From the NCBI RefSeq assembly GCF_000177215.2, contig NZ_CM001368.1, positions 3,541,625 to 3,605,624 of the forward strand: DNA of 64,000 bases. Direction: 5' to 3'. The stretch comes from Solidesulfovibrio carbinoliphilus subsp. oakridgensis. GTDB lineage: Bacteria; Desulfobacterota; Desulfovibrionia; Desulfovibrionales; Desulfovibrionaceae. The notes under the pieces are model-generated. The model did not search any database. It was not told the origin of the DNA and was given only the letters and a program-made list of their open reading frames with translations. Positions 1-10,758 of this stretch are shown here, piece after piece. Position numbers and translations under genes: made by a program. Positions within the stretch are counted from its first letter, which is position 1; each line of letters begins with the position of its first letter.

Positions 1-1
1 C

Positions 2-565
2 CCGGTCTGGCCGGAATTCCTGGTCTTCGTCGGCGAACTCCAGACCCAGGCCCGGGCCCGGGGACTGGCCCTGTCCGTGCTGCTCCAGCCCCAGCGCCGC
101 TACCTTTCGAGTCCCCTGCCGACGGGACCGGACTACGTGCTCATGGGCTACAACCTCTTCGGCTCCCATTCCGGCCCCGGCCCCAAGGCCACGCCCGCCT
201 TTCTGGCCCAGCAGGCCGCCTCGCTGCGCGCCCTGGGCGCCCTGGAGGCCACGGGGCTGGCCCTGGCCACCGGCGGCTTCGACTGGACCGGAGGCAAGGC
301 CGCCCGGCAGCTCGACGAGGCCGAGGCAACGACGCTTCTGGCCCGCACCAAAGCCGCCACCACCCGTTCGGCCGACGACGGGTATCTCGTTTCCCGCTAC
401 CGCGACGGCAAGGGCCAGGACCACGAGGTCTGGCACGCCGACGCGACAACCTTGGCCACCCTGTGGACGGCCGCCCGGTCGGCCGGCTTCGGGCGGCTGG
501 TGGTCTGGCGGCTCGGCGGCAATCCGCCGGCCCTGTTCGACGGGCTGGCCACCCTCAAGCCTTGA
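2..565 (+). CDS. GH18-like glycoside hydrolase, C-terminal fragment
   Basis: The gene enters the window from the left; the frame is open from base 2, and 187 codons precede the TGA. The visible part looks like the second half of a GH18-type TIM barrel: a strand followed by DYVLMGYNLFG, where GH18 proteins place the D-x-x-x-MxYD-like strand, then a Pro/Gly loop, a helix and a GLALATGGFDW segment resembling the lGlp-yG-dW strand. The catalytic DxxDxDxE strand would lie upstream and cannot be checked. The next gene is a polysaccharide deacetylase 16 bases downstream, so the pair may act on one extracellular amino-sugar polymer. The GH18 link is by pattern only. Confidence 0.5.
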   Translation, partial: PVWPEFLVFVGELQTQARARGLALSVLLQPQRRYLSSPLPTGPDYVLMGYNLFGSHSGPGPKATPAFLAQQAASLRALGALEATGLALATGGFDWTGGKAARQLDEAEATTLLARTKAATTRSADDGYLVSRYRDGKGQDHEVWHADATTLATLWTAARSAGFGRLVVWRLGGNPPALFDGLATLKP

Positions 566-581
566 CCCGGAGGTGGGTTCC

Positions 582-1736
582 GTGCAGTTCCGCTTTGCCG
601 CCGGCTTTGGCGGCCTCCTGCTCGCCGTGCTCCTTTTCGCGGCCGCGTCCGTTCCCGCTCCCGCCGGGGCCCAGGGGCTTTCCGCCGCCACCAAGGGCGC
701 GCCGCTCCCGGGCCAGGGCCCGCGCGCCTACGTCAACATCGTCATCGACGACCTGCCGAACCTGGAGCTGTGGTCGCGTCTGGCCGACGATTGCGACGCC
801 TTCGGCATGAAGACCACGCTGGCCCTCAATACGGCCAAGGCCACGCCCGGGGACTACGCCGTCATGGCCAAACACGTGGCAAACGGCCACGAGATCGCCA
901 ACCACACCCGCGACCACGTGCCCGTGGCTCCGGGCGGGGTGGTGCGGCTGCGCTATTTCGATCCCCGGGCCAAATCCGCCGCCGCCGTGGTGGACCAGTC
1001 GGCCGGCAAGCTTCGGATCACGGTCGACGACCCGCCCCGGACCGTGGCCGAGCTCGACCTGTCCGAGGAGGGGCGCACCCCCACCCTCAAGCAGCTCGTC
1101 GAGGCCCTAAACGACGTGCGCGGCGTGACCGCCGAGCTCGGCGACCCCTATTACGCCAACATCCACGCCCGCTTCCTGGCCGAGCGGGACAGGGTGGACA
1201 TCTTTTTCAAAAACGGCCTCGTGCCGCTTTACGTCAACGTGGCCGAGCACGCCCGCTACGAGATGGCCGGCGGCAAGGCCGACATCGAGGCCGGCCTGCC
1301 CGGGACCGCCTGCCAGTCCATGGTCTACCCCTTCCTGGTCACGGACGCCGTTTCCCGGCAGGTGGCCCGGGAACTCGGCCTGACCTGCGGCCGGGTCGGC
1401 ACCGCCGGCTTCGCGGCCCTTGGCGCGCCCGCCGGCTACGACCTCATGCAGGTCTACGCCGGCAAGCCCCGCGACCTCTTCGGCCCGGACCCGGCCAGTC
1501 CGGAATTTGCCGCCAAGGTCGAGGCATTCTTGAAAAAGCTCAAGGAAATCGGCGGCGTCTGCTGCCTCTATTCCCACGGGCCCGACGAATTCACCAATGA
1601 CCAGTGGAAGGCGCTCCTGCCCCTTCTGGCCCGGGACAAGGACGTGGCCTACGTCACCCTCCACGGCCTGGCCGCCTACGTGACGTCCACGGCCCGGCTG
1701 CAGGACGGCCGGTACTTCCTGCCCCAGGGCAGGTAG
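582..1736 (+). CDS. secreted polysaccharide deacetylase (NodB-type)
   Basis: This is a predicted exported carbohydrate esterase 4 enzyme that removes N-acetyl groups from a glycan. Start GTG at 582 is preferred because GGAGG lies 8 bases upstream; a GTG at 573 overlaps that ribosome site. Residues 1-31 form a signal peptide (hydrophobic core, cleavage near AGA-QG). The NodB motifs are VIDD near residue 55 and the metal-binding H108-T-R-D-H112. About 100 residues rich in charge are inserted between motif 2 and the remaining barrel, before the conserved YP near residue 240. It follows the GH18-like fragment by 16 bases and is probably cotranscribed with it. The substrate is unknown. Confidence 0.75.
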   Translation: MQFRFAAGFGGLLLAVLLFAAASVPAPAGAQGLSAATKGAPLPGQGPRAYVNIVIDDLPNLELWSRLADDCDAFGMKTTLALNTAKATPGDYAVMAKHVANGHEIANHTRDHVPVAPGGVVRLRYFDPRAKSAAAVVDQSAGKLRITVDDPPRTVAELDLSEEGRTPTLKQLVEALNDVRGVTAELGDPYYANIHARFLAERDRVDIFFKNGLVPLYVNVAEHARYEMAGGKADIEAGLPGTACQSMVYPFLVTDAVSRQVARELGLTCGRVGTAGFAALGAPAGYDLMQVYAGKPRDLFGPDPASPEFAAKVEAFLKKLKEIGGVCCLYSHGPDEFTNDQWKALLPLLARDKDVAYVTLHGLAAYVTSTARLQDGRYFLPQGR

Positions 1737-1804
1737 GGAGCGGGGGCCGCAACTCCCGGCCGATTCTTGATTCCCCGGTCCCGTGGCTTGATAACCGCAG
1801 CCAT

Positions 1805-1831
1805 GGGCGCCCCGCCGCGCGCGGGGCGCCC
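1805..1831 (+). promoter_or_regulatory. perfect 10-bp hairpin just upstream of a ribosome site
   Basis: GGGCGCCCCG at 1805-1814 pairs perfectly with CGGGGCGCCC at 1822-1831 around a 7-base loop. There is no T-tract, and the AGGAGG ribosome site of the glycosyltransferase gene begins 11 bases downstream. It could be a terminator remnant for the deacetylase gene or a structure that limits translation of the following gene. Only the pairing is seen; the role is inferred. Confidence 0.4.
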
Positions 1832-1853
1832 CGGAACATCCAGGAGGTCGTCC

Positions 1854-2627
1854 ATGTCCCAGCCGGAGGCAGCCGGAGCGCGCATGGTGATGATCGGCAC
1901 GCCGTGCTACAACGGCAACGTGACGGTCCATTACCTGCGTTCGGTGGTGTCCATGATCGGGTTTCTCGAACAGCAGGGCGTGCGCACCGGCATGCTGACC
2001 CCGTCCCACGAAAGCCTGATCACCCGGGGGCGCAACCTGATCGCCAACGAGTTCTTGCGCCAGAAGGAGTACACGCACCTCCTATTCATCGACGCGGACA
2101 TCGGCTTTGCGCCGGAGCTGCCCTGGAAGTATCTGCAGGCCGACAAGGACGTGGTCTGCGGCATCTACCCGGTCAAGCACCTGGACCTCGACAAGCTGCG
2201 GATCATCGACCCGGGCGTCCTGTCCCGGGTGGCCGAGGCGGCCTCGCTCCACTACGCGGTCAAGCTCAAGCCCGGCGGCCGCCCCGAGCCCGTGACCGGG
2301 CTTTTGCCCGTGGATTACGGCGCCACCGGCTTCATGTTGATCAGGCGCGAGGTCCTGGTGCGCTTGGCCGCAGCCTACCCGGAACTCCATTACGACTATT
2401 CCTACACCAACGACGACAACGTCGGGAACGTGGCCTTTTTCGAGACGGCCATCGACCCGGAGACCCGGGACTACCTGCCCGAGGACTATGCCTTCTGCAA
2501 ACGCTGGACCGACATCGGCGGCGAGATCCACGCCGACGTGCACAGCGTCTTCACCCATGTGGGCACCCACGAATACACCGGCAACTTCACGGCATTTTTG
2601 ACCCACCTCGGCCCGCCGGCCAAGTAG
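1854..2627 (+). CDS. GT-A type glycosyltransferase-like protein
   Basis: A 257-residue protein with no signal peptide or membrane segment. It resembles the GT-A-fold glycosyltransferases that begin IGTPCYNG, continue with a serine/arginine-rich segment (SLITRGRNLIANEF) and then a DxD metal-nucleotide motif, here D80-A-D82 in FIDADIGF. A later stretch (VDYGATGFMLIRREV) fits the acceptor-side loop of such enzymes. The ATG at 1854 is chosen for AGGAGG six bases upstream. The neighbours are a deacetylase upstream and a palindromic repeat downstream. The sugar donor and acceptor cannot be told from sequence. Confidence 0.65.
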   Translation: MSQPEAAGARMVMIGTPCYNGNVTVHYLRSVVSMIGFLEQQGVRTGMLTPSHESLITRGRNLIANEFLRQKEYTHLLFIDADIGFAPELPWKYLQADKDVVCGIYPVKHLDLDKLRIIDPGVLSRVAEAASLHYAVKLKPGGRPEPVTGLLPVDYGATGFMLIRREVLVRLAAAYPELHYDYSYTNDDNVGNVAFFETAIDPETRDYLPEDYAFCKRWTDIGGEIHADVHSVFTHVGTHEYTGNFTAFLTHLGPPAK

Positions 2628-2648
2628 GGCGGCAACGGCTAGCAGGGC

Positions 2649-2694
2649 GTGGCCTGTCCTCGAATCCGTGCCTGCGGATTCGAGGACAGGCCAC
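2649..2694. repeat. perfect 20-bp palindromic repeat (family 2)
   Basis: Bases 2649-2668 and 2675-2694 are exact reverse complements around the 6-base loop TGCCTG, giving a 20-bp stem. There is no T-tract. Its central 18 bases (2662-2679) differ at one position from 11719-11736, and a looser copy (15 of 18) lies at 5287-5304. This suggests an interspersed repeat rather than a private terminator, although it would also end transcripts. It sits 21 bases after the glycosyltransferase stop codon. Confidence 0.7.
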
Positions 2695-3110
2695 GGACCA
2701 GCCCGGCCGGGACACAGGCGGCGCGCCGTCCGTCCCTGTCCACGCCCCCCTCGCTTCCGCTTCTCCGCCATCCCGTTTTTGCTGACACTTTCCCAGAGAA
2801 CCGGCGGCCGGTCGATACCGTTTGGCAGGGGAACCGGTTTCCGCTCGGCCTCTGGGAACGGGTCCGGCGGCAGGCGGTTTTGTCCATGGTCGCTTTTGGA
2901 GAAAGTTTCTGACTGCAACATGCTGCTTTTAGACACGATGCAGCTCCAGTCGCAAGGAGCGGCCGGTTCCTTGCCGGTTTTCCGCTTGCCTCTCCCCTTT
3001 TTTCTGCTAGGCTCATAAGAATCGTGCCTTCCCTCCTGCCGGGCGGAGCAGGGCGGACAGGGGAGGCCTGCAATCAAAGCATGGAAACGCTTTGCGCCCA
3101 AAGGAGCAGT
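2695..3110. other. intergenic stretch upstream of katE
   Basis: No credible gene is seen here: the open frames on both strands have no ribosome site and have shadow-like composition. The last 100 bases are less GC-rich and presumably hold the katE promoter. TTGCCT followed by TAGGCT 16 bases later (near 2988-3015) is only a weak match. Confidence 0.4.
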
Positions 3111-5249
<2,139 letters not shown>

Positions 5250-5262
5250 TGTCTTGAATGGG

Positions 5263-5330
5263 CTTGTCCGAGGGGCTTGGTCTTGCAATTCGCGCCAGCG
5301 GATTTCGAAGAGCCGTCGCCCTCGGACAAG
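5263..5330. repeat. long inverted repeat after katE
   Basis: CTTGTCCGAGGG at 5263-5274 is an exact reverse complement of 5319-5330. The internal segment 5287-5304 matches the core of the palindrome at 2662-2679 at 15 of 18 positions, and TCGCGCCAGCGGA within it recurs exactly at 14858-14870. It begins 13 bases after the katE stop and may end its transcript. The rest of the 409-base gap up to 5658 holds only a hairpin at 5616-5641; no gene is seen. Confidence 0.55.
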
Positions 5331-5615
5331 GGCAAGCGGGCGGCGCGGACCGGCTTCGGGGCCGGCCCGCGCCGCAACGCCCCAAAACGTGCCTGCAGCG
5401 GCGTTTGGTCAAACGGCCGAGGCGCCCCGTCGGACCCGGTTGCCGCCTTCGGGCGGCCAGCTGGCCGGGGAGCGGCTCCCTGCCGTGGGCGGCGGTGGGG
5501 GCGGCAGAGGCAGGGAAGATTCCTGGCCGCAGGGCGTCCTGGTGCCGCATACGCCGCAAAAAAGACGGCCAGGGCCGCCTGTCGGAACGTACGGGCAGCC
5601 CTGGCCAAAGGCAGG

Positions 5616-5641
5616 CCCCGGAGGGAGGAATCTCTCCGGGG
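5616..5641 (-). terminator. hairpin downstream of the PRC-barrel gene
   Basis: CCCCGGAG (5616-5623) pairs with CTCCGGGG (5634-5641) around a 10-base loop. It lies 17 bases beyond the stop codon of the minus-strand PRC-barrel gene. There is no clear T-tract, so termination is a suggestion only. Confidence 0.35.
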
Positions 5642-5658
5642 GGGAAGAGGGGGGAAGA

Positions 5659-6003
5659 TTATCGGTACTCGTCGTACTCGAAGGCGGGCATGTTCTTGAG
5701 GGTGTCCTCGGTGGCGCCGGGCAGGATGATCTGGCTGCCGGTGATGCGCAGCTGGTGGACCGCGATGGCCACGTCGTGGCGGCCGATGCCGAGGAAGCCG
5801 CCCACGCCGATGATGGCGTAGGTGATGGCCTTGTCGCGGGTCACGAGCAGGTCCTCGATCGTGCCGATGTTCTCGTCACTGTCGTTGTAGACATCCTTGC
5901 CCATGATATCGTTCTTGATGCTGAAGCCTTTGGATACATCACCGTACTCTTCGGTGGTAAGTCCCCAGGTCGGGTTGGTGACGGGTGTGATCTTGGTGTC
6001 CAT
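5659..6003 (-). CDS. PRC-barrel domain protein
   Basis: A 114-residue acidic cytoplasmic protein. Residues about 25-90 show the PRC-barrel pattern: SIKNDIMGKDVYNDSDENIG (a 'modify, then G-x-x-I' strand), then IEDLLVTRDKAITYAIIGVGGFLGIG, the typical strand-Gly-loop of stand-alone PRC-barrel proteins. PRC barrels mediate protein or RNA contacts; no enzyme role is implied. The ATG at 6003 is chosen because AAGGAG lies upstream on the minus strand; longer frames lack a site. Many bacteria carry such proteins as stress-associated small proteins, but the target here is unknown. Confidence 0.8.
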   Translation of the reverse strand: MDTKITPVTNPTWGLTTEEYGDVSKGFSIKNDIMGKDVYNDSDENIGTIEDLLVTRDKAITYAIIGVGGFLGIGRHDVAIAVHQLRITGSQIILPGATEDTLKNMPAFEYDEYR

Positions 6004-6427
6004 GGGGGCACTCCTTCCGCAAAATAAGATGTTAAAAACCAAAGAGTTGCATTGGGTACAACTCCATATTGGACAGAATACGCCATTTTGAGGCTTGTGC
6101 AACAGGAAAACAGCCATTGGCTGCAAAAAAATGCGGAAAGGAGGCCCCGTGATTCAGCCAACATGCTGCAATGAAACAGGTTGGCCACAGGGATGTCCGG
6201 AAGACGGCGGCGAAGGAAAGAGCCGGAGGCCCCGGGCGGGCCACGGCAGGAGGGCCAAGGCGCCGGGGGCCGGCGGAGCGGCGGGAACGGGCCGCGCGGA
6301 GGAAGCGGGCGGGAGAAGGGGCGGACGCCCGCAGGAGAGCCGGGGATGCGGACGGCCCGGCAGGCCGGAAAAGGGCCGGCCTTCGGAGGGGGCTCCCGTC
6401 CGGGGGCGGGAGCCCGGAGCGGAAGTG
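6004..6427. other. intergenic stretch
   Basis: The first 150 bases upstream of the PRC-barrel gene are relatively AT-rich (6030-6130) and probably contain its promoter. The remainder is Gly/Arg-codon-like GC-rich DNA with no ribosome sites and no recognisable gene. Confidence 0.35.
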
Positions 6428-6520
6428 TTAGTGCCTAAAGCTCATCTTGTAGACGAGCAGGCCAAGCAGGGCCAGGAATACCAGCGCGCCGCAGATGGCG
6501 CCGAAGTCCATGAGGCTCAT
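6428..6520 (-). CDS. 30-residue single-pass membrane miniprotein
   Basis: A short frame encoding MSLMDFGAICGALVF followed by more hydrophobic residues and the basic end YKMSFRH: one membrane segment of about 19 residues with a positively charged tail. A GGGGAG sequence lies 7 bases before the ATG on the minus strand, and the frame ends in TAA. The longer in-frame extension upstream has shadow-like composition. Size and layout resemble stress or regulatory miniproteins that bind a larger membrane partner, but none is identifiable. Moderate confidence that it is translated. Confidence 0.45.
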   Translation of the reverse strand: MSLMDFGAICGALVFLALLGLLVYKMSFRH

Positions 6521-7116
6521 GTCCGACTCCCCGGGATGTCCCGAAGTAGCCGGCGGGCGGCTGTCGTCGTCCACCGGGTTGGTGTCCGGTGATCTCGTGC
6601 GGCGTGGGCGGGGCGGGTGCGGTTTCGCCGTGCTTTCCGGAGCGCAGCCCAAAGGGGGCTGCGGAACTCGTCTCGTCGAAACGTGACACGAGGGGCGTTT
6701 GGTTTCAGGTGGCACGGTGCCGGGGCCATGGCCAAGACCCGCTGCCGCAGGCGGTCCTCCGGAGCATCCGGCGCCTGGCCGCCCGCCGGGGAGCCAGGCG
6801 CCGGGCGGCGGCCGCAACGTTTCCAGCGGCCAACGCCGCTGGCGGGGTCTGGAAGGCAGGGTATGCCGCCGCGGTCGCCTTGACAAGGCCCGGGCCGCCA
6901 CGGGCGGGGGAAGCCCCGGGGAAAAGGGCGGCGGCAGGATCACGAATCTGTTACAGGGCGTTCCCGCAAAAGCGGTGTCCAAGGAATTGTCAGGCAAAAC
7001 AGCCGGTACGACGCGGTCGGCCCCTTTGGGGGCGCCCCCTGGCTTTACAGAAATCGGCTCCGTGCGTATGCCCAAAAATCCTTGTGGCCAAAGACAGGCG
7101 AGACGGCGTTTGATGC
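6521..7116. other. intergenic stretch with one hairpin
   Basis: No convincing gene. CGCAGCCC (6642-6649) pairs with GGGCTGCG (6655-6662) around a 5-base loop. The rest is GC-rich DNA leading to the sensor kinase gene at 7117. Confidence 0.35.
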
Positions 7117-9324
7117 ATGAAAATCGATAAGAATTTCAGCCTCGGCATCAGAACATGGCTGCTGCTTCTTTGCGTGTTGGCCATGTTGCCGATCCTCCTG
7201 TTCTCGGCCTTCACCGTCGTGGCCCTGGAAAGTGCCCAGCAACAGGCCGCGCAAACGGCCTTGGCGCGAAGAGCGGAGGCCGCCGCCAATGCCGTGGCCC
7301 AGCGCCTCGACACGTACGCGGCCTCCCTGGAGGCCCTCGCCCGGTGCGACAGTGCCCTGCAGGGCAGACTCCCGGCCGTCCACGAACATGCCAAGCGCCT
7401 TTTGCCCCTGCATCGCGACGTCCTGGCCATCACCCTGACCGGGGCGGACGGCGAGCAGGTCTTTAGCACCCTCGAACCCTTCGGCGCGGTGCTGGACCCG
7501 GTCAGGGACACGGACCAGGTGCGCCGGTTTTTTACGGGCACCCGGCCCGCCGTCTCCGGACCCTTTTTCGGGTCCGTCTCCCGCAAGCTCGTGGTGGCCG
7601 TCAGCGTGCCGGTGGTGGCCGGCGGCAAGGTGACCGCCAGCCTGCGCATGCTCAGTGCGACCGAGGCCTGGACGCATGCCCTGGAAGACCTGCGCCTGCC
7701 GGCGGAGTGGGCCGCCCTCATCATGGATGATTCCGGCACCGTCGTGGCCCGCTCGCTGGCGCCGCAAACCTCGGCCGGCACCAAGGTGTCCCTCTCGCTC
7801 CAGCAGGCCATCCGCACGGCGTCGGCGGGGATGGTCGATACCGTGACCAGGGAAGGCGTTCCGGTCAAGACGGCCTTTGCCAAGGTGCCGGGCTGGGGGT
7901 GGGTGGTGGCGGTCGGCGTTCCCATGAGCGTGTTGCGGGCCCCGCTCGTCCGGTCGCTTTGGATGGTGTGCGGCGGAGGCGGCCTGCTGCTGGTGGTCGG
8001 CCTCCTGGTGGCGCTGTGGCTGTCGCGGCTGCTCGCGGCCAAGGTTTCCCTGGCCGCCCGGGCCTCGGCGGCCCTGGCGGCGGGTTCGGACGCGCTGTTG
8101 CCCGCCACCCGTGTCCGGGAGCTGGATGCCATGGGCGCTTCCCTGGGCGCGGCCGAAAAGACGCTTGGCGAAAGCATGGCCAGGTTCCGGGCCGTCTTCG
8201 AGCAGGCGGCCGTGGGCATAAGCCTCGTCACTCCCGACGGCCGGTACCTGCAGGTCAACGACCGCTACCGCGAGATCACGGGGTATGGGACCGAGGAGCT
8301 GGCCGGCCTGCGGCCGGCCGACATCACGCACCCCGGGGACAGGGGAGACGAGGAGGCCAATTTCGAGCGGCTGCGGGCCGGACACCTCGCCGCGCACCCG
8401 TGGGAAAAGCGGTTCGTGCGCAAGGACGGTTCCATCGTCTGGGCCGACCTGGCCACTTCCCCGGTCACGGATGCGGCCGGCAACCTCCTGTATTTCATCG
8501 GCGTCATCCAGGACATCAGCCAGCGCAAGGAGCTTACCGCGGCCCTGTGCCAGGCCAAGGAAACCGCCGAGCGGGCCAGCCGGGCCAAGAGCGATTTCAT
8601 GGCCAACATGTCCCACGAGATACGCACCCCCATGAACGGCATCATGGGCATGATCCATCTGGCCCGGCTCAAATCCCCCGATCCCGCCCTGGCCCAATAC
8701 CTGGACCTGGCGGACCTGTCGGCCAGGCATCTGCTCGGCATCGTCAACGACGTGCTGGACCTCGCCAAGATGGAAGCGGGCAAGGTCCGGCTCCTGCGCG
8801 AGCCCTTCGCCCTGCGCCGGGAAATCCGGGCCGCCATCGAACCCATGCAGGCCGCGGCCGGGGAAAAGGGCCTGGCCTTGGCCCTGGCCGTGGCCCCGGA
8901 CGTCCCGGACGCGGTCACCGGCGACGCCGGCCGGCTGCGGCAGGTGCTGGCCAATGTGGTCGGCAACGCGGTCAAGTTCACCGGCACCGGACATGTGGAC
9001 ATCCGGGTGGAACTGGACGACGACGCGGCCGGAGACGAAGCCGTGGTGCGCCGGTTGCGGTTCACGGTCCGGGACACCGGCATCGGCATTCCGGCGGACC
9101 GGTTGGACGACATCTTCGAAAGCTTCGAGCAGGCCCACACCTCGGCCCATGTCCTCTACGGCGGCGCGGGGCTCGGCCTGCCCATCTCCAGGCGGCTGGT
9201 GGAATTCATGGGCGGGACCATCGACGTGGCCAGCCGGGAAGGCGAGGGGAGCACCTTCACCTTCACGGTCTGGCTGGAGATGTCCGGTCCGGCCGCGGCC
9301 GGGAGCGAGGCGGACCCGGCCTGA
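7117..9324 (+). CDS. membrane sensor histidine kinase (Cache-PAS-HisKA-HATPase)
   Basis: A 735-residue two-component sensor. Residues 10-33 and about 281-305 are membrane segments that bracket a 240-residue extracytoplasmic Cache-like sensor. A PAS domain covers about 360-470, with the C-terminal PAC pattern GVIQDISQRK. HisKA carries phospho-acceptor His500 in [12 protein letters not shown]; the HATPase domain has NVVGNAVKF, DTGIGI and GAGLGLPIS. There is no attached receiver and no response regulator next to it, so its partner is elsewhere. The ligand is unknown. Confidence 0.88.
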   Translation: MKIDKNFSLGIRTWLLLLCVLAMLPILLFSAFTVVALESAQQQAAQTALARRAEAAANAVAQRLDTYAASLEALARCDSALQGRLPAVHEHAKRLLPLHRDVLAITLTGADGEQVFSTLEPFGAVLDPVRDTDQVRRFFTGTRPAVSGPFFGSVSRKLVVAVSVPVVAGGKVTASLRMLSATEAWTHALEDLRLPAEWAALIMDDSGTVVARSLAPQTSAGTKVSLSLQQAIRTASAGMVDTVTREGVPVKTAFAKVPGWGWVVAVGVPMSVLRAPLVRSLWMVCGGGGLLLVVGLLVALWLSRLLAAKVSLAARASAALAAGSDALLPATRVRELDAMGASLGAAEKTLGESMARFRAVFEQAAVGISLVTPDGRYLQVNDRYREITGYGTEELAGLRPADITHPGDRGDEEANFERLRAGHLAAHPWEKRFVRKDGSIVWADLATSPVTDAAGNLLYFIGVIQDISQRKELTAALCQAKETAERASRAKSDFMANMSHEIRTPMNGIMGMIHLARLKSPDPALAQYLDLADLSARHLLGIVNDVLDLAKMEAGKVRLLREPFALRREIRAAIEPMQAAAGEKGLALALAVAPDVPDAVTGDAGRLRQVLANVVGNAVKFTGTGHVDIRVELDDDAAGDEAVVRRLRFTVRDTGIGIPADRLDDIFESFEQAHTSAHVLYGGAGLGLPISRRLVEFMGGTIDVASREGEGSTFTFTVWLEMSGPAAAGSEADPA

Positions 9325-9452
9325 CCCGGCCCCATTCCGGGCCGGCGGGAACGTGTCGCGTCCTCGGAATCCAAGCCTTCGAATGGGAATACAACACGCT
9401 TCCATGATTGTGTTTTTTGAAGATGCCGCCCTGGTCGTCCAGGAACACGGCC

Positions 9453-10268
9453 TCAAAGGGCGGCATAGGTCTTCTGGAGCAGGAGGGCGTCGCGCTCGAC
9501 GACCGGTCCCTCGCTGATGACGCATCCCTTGGCCCCGACGTCCTTCAAGGCCCGCAGACAGGCCTGGTAGTTGAAATCGCTCGCCGCGAACGGCAGGTGG
9601 TTGCGCTCGCCCTTGTCGGTGTAGGCGACGCCGCTCAGGTGGATGTGCATGTCGTCAAGGGCCGACCGCCCGAGTTCCGCTTCGATGCAATCCAGTATCC
9701 GGCGAAAATCCGCGTACCCTTTGAGGTTCCCCTGGCCCCGGGCATGGATGTGGGCGAAATCGACGCACAGCTTGCACCCCTCCACGTCCCGGCACAGGCC
9801 GGCCAGTTCCTCGAGCGTGCCGAACTGCGTCGGCTTGCCCGTGGTCTCCAGCCGGTAGTCGATGCCAAGGCGCGGCAAGAGGGCCAGGGTTTCCCGGATT
9901 CTGGCATAGGCGGCCTCCGGGGTGTCGCGGCCGTAGAAGCCGGGGTGCAGGACCAGGCTTTTCCCCTGGACCTGGGCCAGGGCTTCGGCCGCGGCCCGGA
10001 GGCGCTGGACCGATTCCTCCCGCTTGTCCGCCGCCGCGGCATTGAGATTGATGAAATAGGAGGCATGGGCCGACAGGGTGAATCCGTTGTCGCGCTTGCT
10101 TTGGAGGATGGCCTCCCGGTTGTTGGCGGTCACGTTGATCCGCCGCCCGAACTGGAGTTCCAGGGCATCGAGGCCGATGCTTTTGAGATAGGCTATGCCA
10201 GAGGCATAGTTGAACTTTTTTCCCGCGTCCACGGGCAGGCCGGAAACGCCGAAGAGTAAGCGGTCCAT
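9453..10268 (-). CDS. endonuclease IV-like / xylose-isomerase-like TIM-barrel protein
   Basis: A 271-residue soluble protein with the AP-endonuclease-2 fold pattern: an N-terminal GVSGLP strand, a SAHASYFINL strand, LVLHPGFYGRD, RLETTGKPTQFG with a probable metal-binding Glu, LCVDFAHIHARGQG, and a late MHIHLSGVAY. In endonuclease IV these His/Glu/Asp residues bind zinc and cut abasic DNA. The archaeal and deltaproteobacterial relatives of this size are less well characterised, so a sugar-phosphate isomerase role is possible. ATG 10268 is the first start giving the conserved RLLFGVSG beginning. It is monocistronic. Confidence 0.7.
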   Translation of the reverse strand: MDRLLFGVSGLPVDAGKKFNYASGIAYLKSIGLDALELQFGRRINVTANNREAILQSKRDNGFTLSAHASYFINLNAAAADKREESVQRLRAAAEALAQVQGKSLVLHPGFYGRDTPEAAYARIRETLALLPRLGIDYRLETTGKPTQFGTLEELAGLCRDVEGCKLCVDFAHIHARGQGNLKGYADFRRILDCIEAELGRSALDDMHIHLSGVAYTDKGERNHLPFAASDFNYQACLRALKDVGAKGCVISEGPVVERDALLLQKTYAAL

Positions 10269-10758
10269 GCGGCACTTCTTTTTCAAGGGGATTGGCCCGG
10301 TCCTGGCCGCAGCCGCCGGGGTGGGGAAGACACGCTCCCTGGCTACCGCATCCTGTGGCCGGTGGCAAAGGGTTCCGCCCTTTGGGAGGACGGCGGGCTG
10401 CTCCTGTTTCCGGTCGTGGCCTTTGGCCCCGAAACGCTTCGGGCCCAGGCCGCCTCGGGCCAGACCGATGGTCCGTCGGCAGGGCTCCCCTTTGTTTACA
10501 CGGCCTTCCCGGCAGCGTAAGGGACAATCGGTTTCGCGCCGGGCGTCAGGCACGAAACCGGCTGCTTGGGCCCATCCCGCCCGCGGCGCTTCGGGGGCGG
10601 CGCGACCGGATCCGCCGCCGGCCGGTCCCTCACCGGCGCAGTGGCCTGGGCGCCTGGCCCGGCCCAGGGACAGACGATGCGCGCACCGCGCGCCTGGCCA
10701 GGGACCGGCAGGGGACGCGCTGCCGGGCTGCGTTGAAACCTGTTGTCCGGACACTGGA
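10269..10758. other. intergenic stretch with two hairpins
   Basis: No gene is supported. CAAAGGG (10366-10372) pairs with CCCTTTG (10378-10384). CGGTTTCG (10529-10536) pairs with CGAAACCG (10553-10560), extended inwards by GCC/GGC with one bulge. The divergent promoters of the flanking genes must lie here, but no clear -35/-10 pair is visible. Confidence 0.35.
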
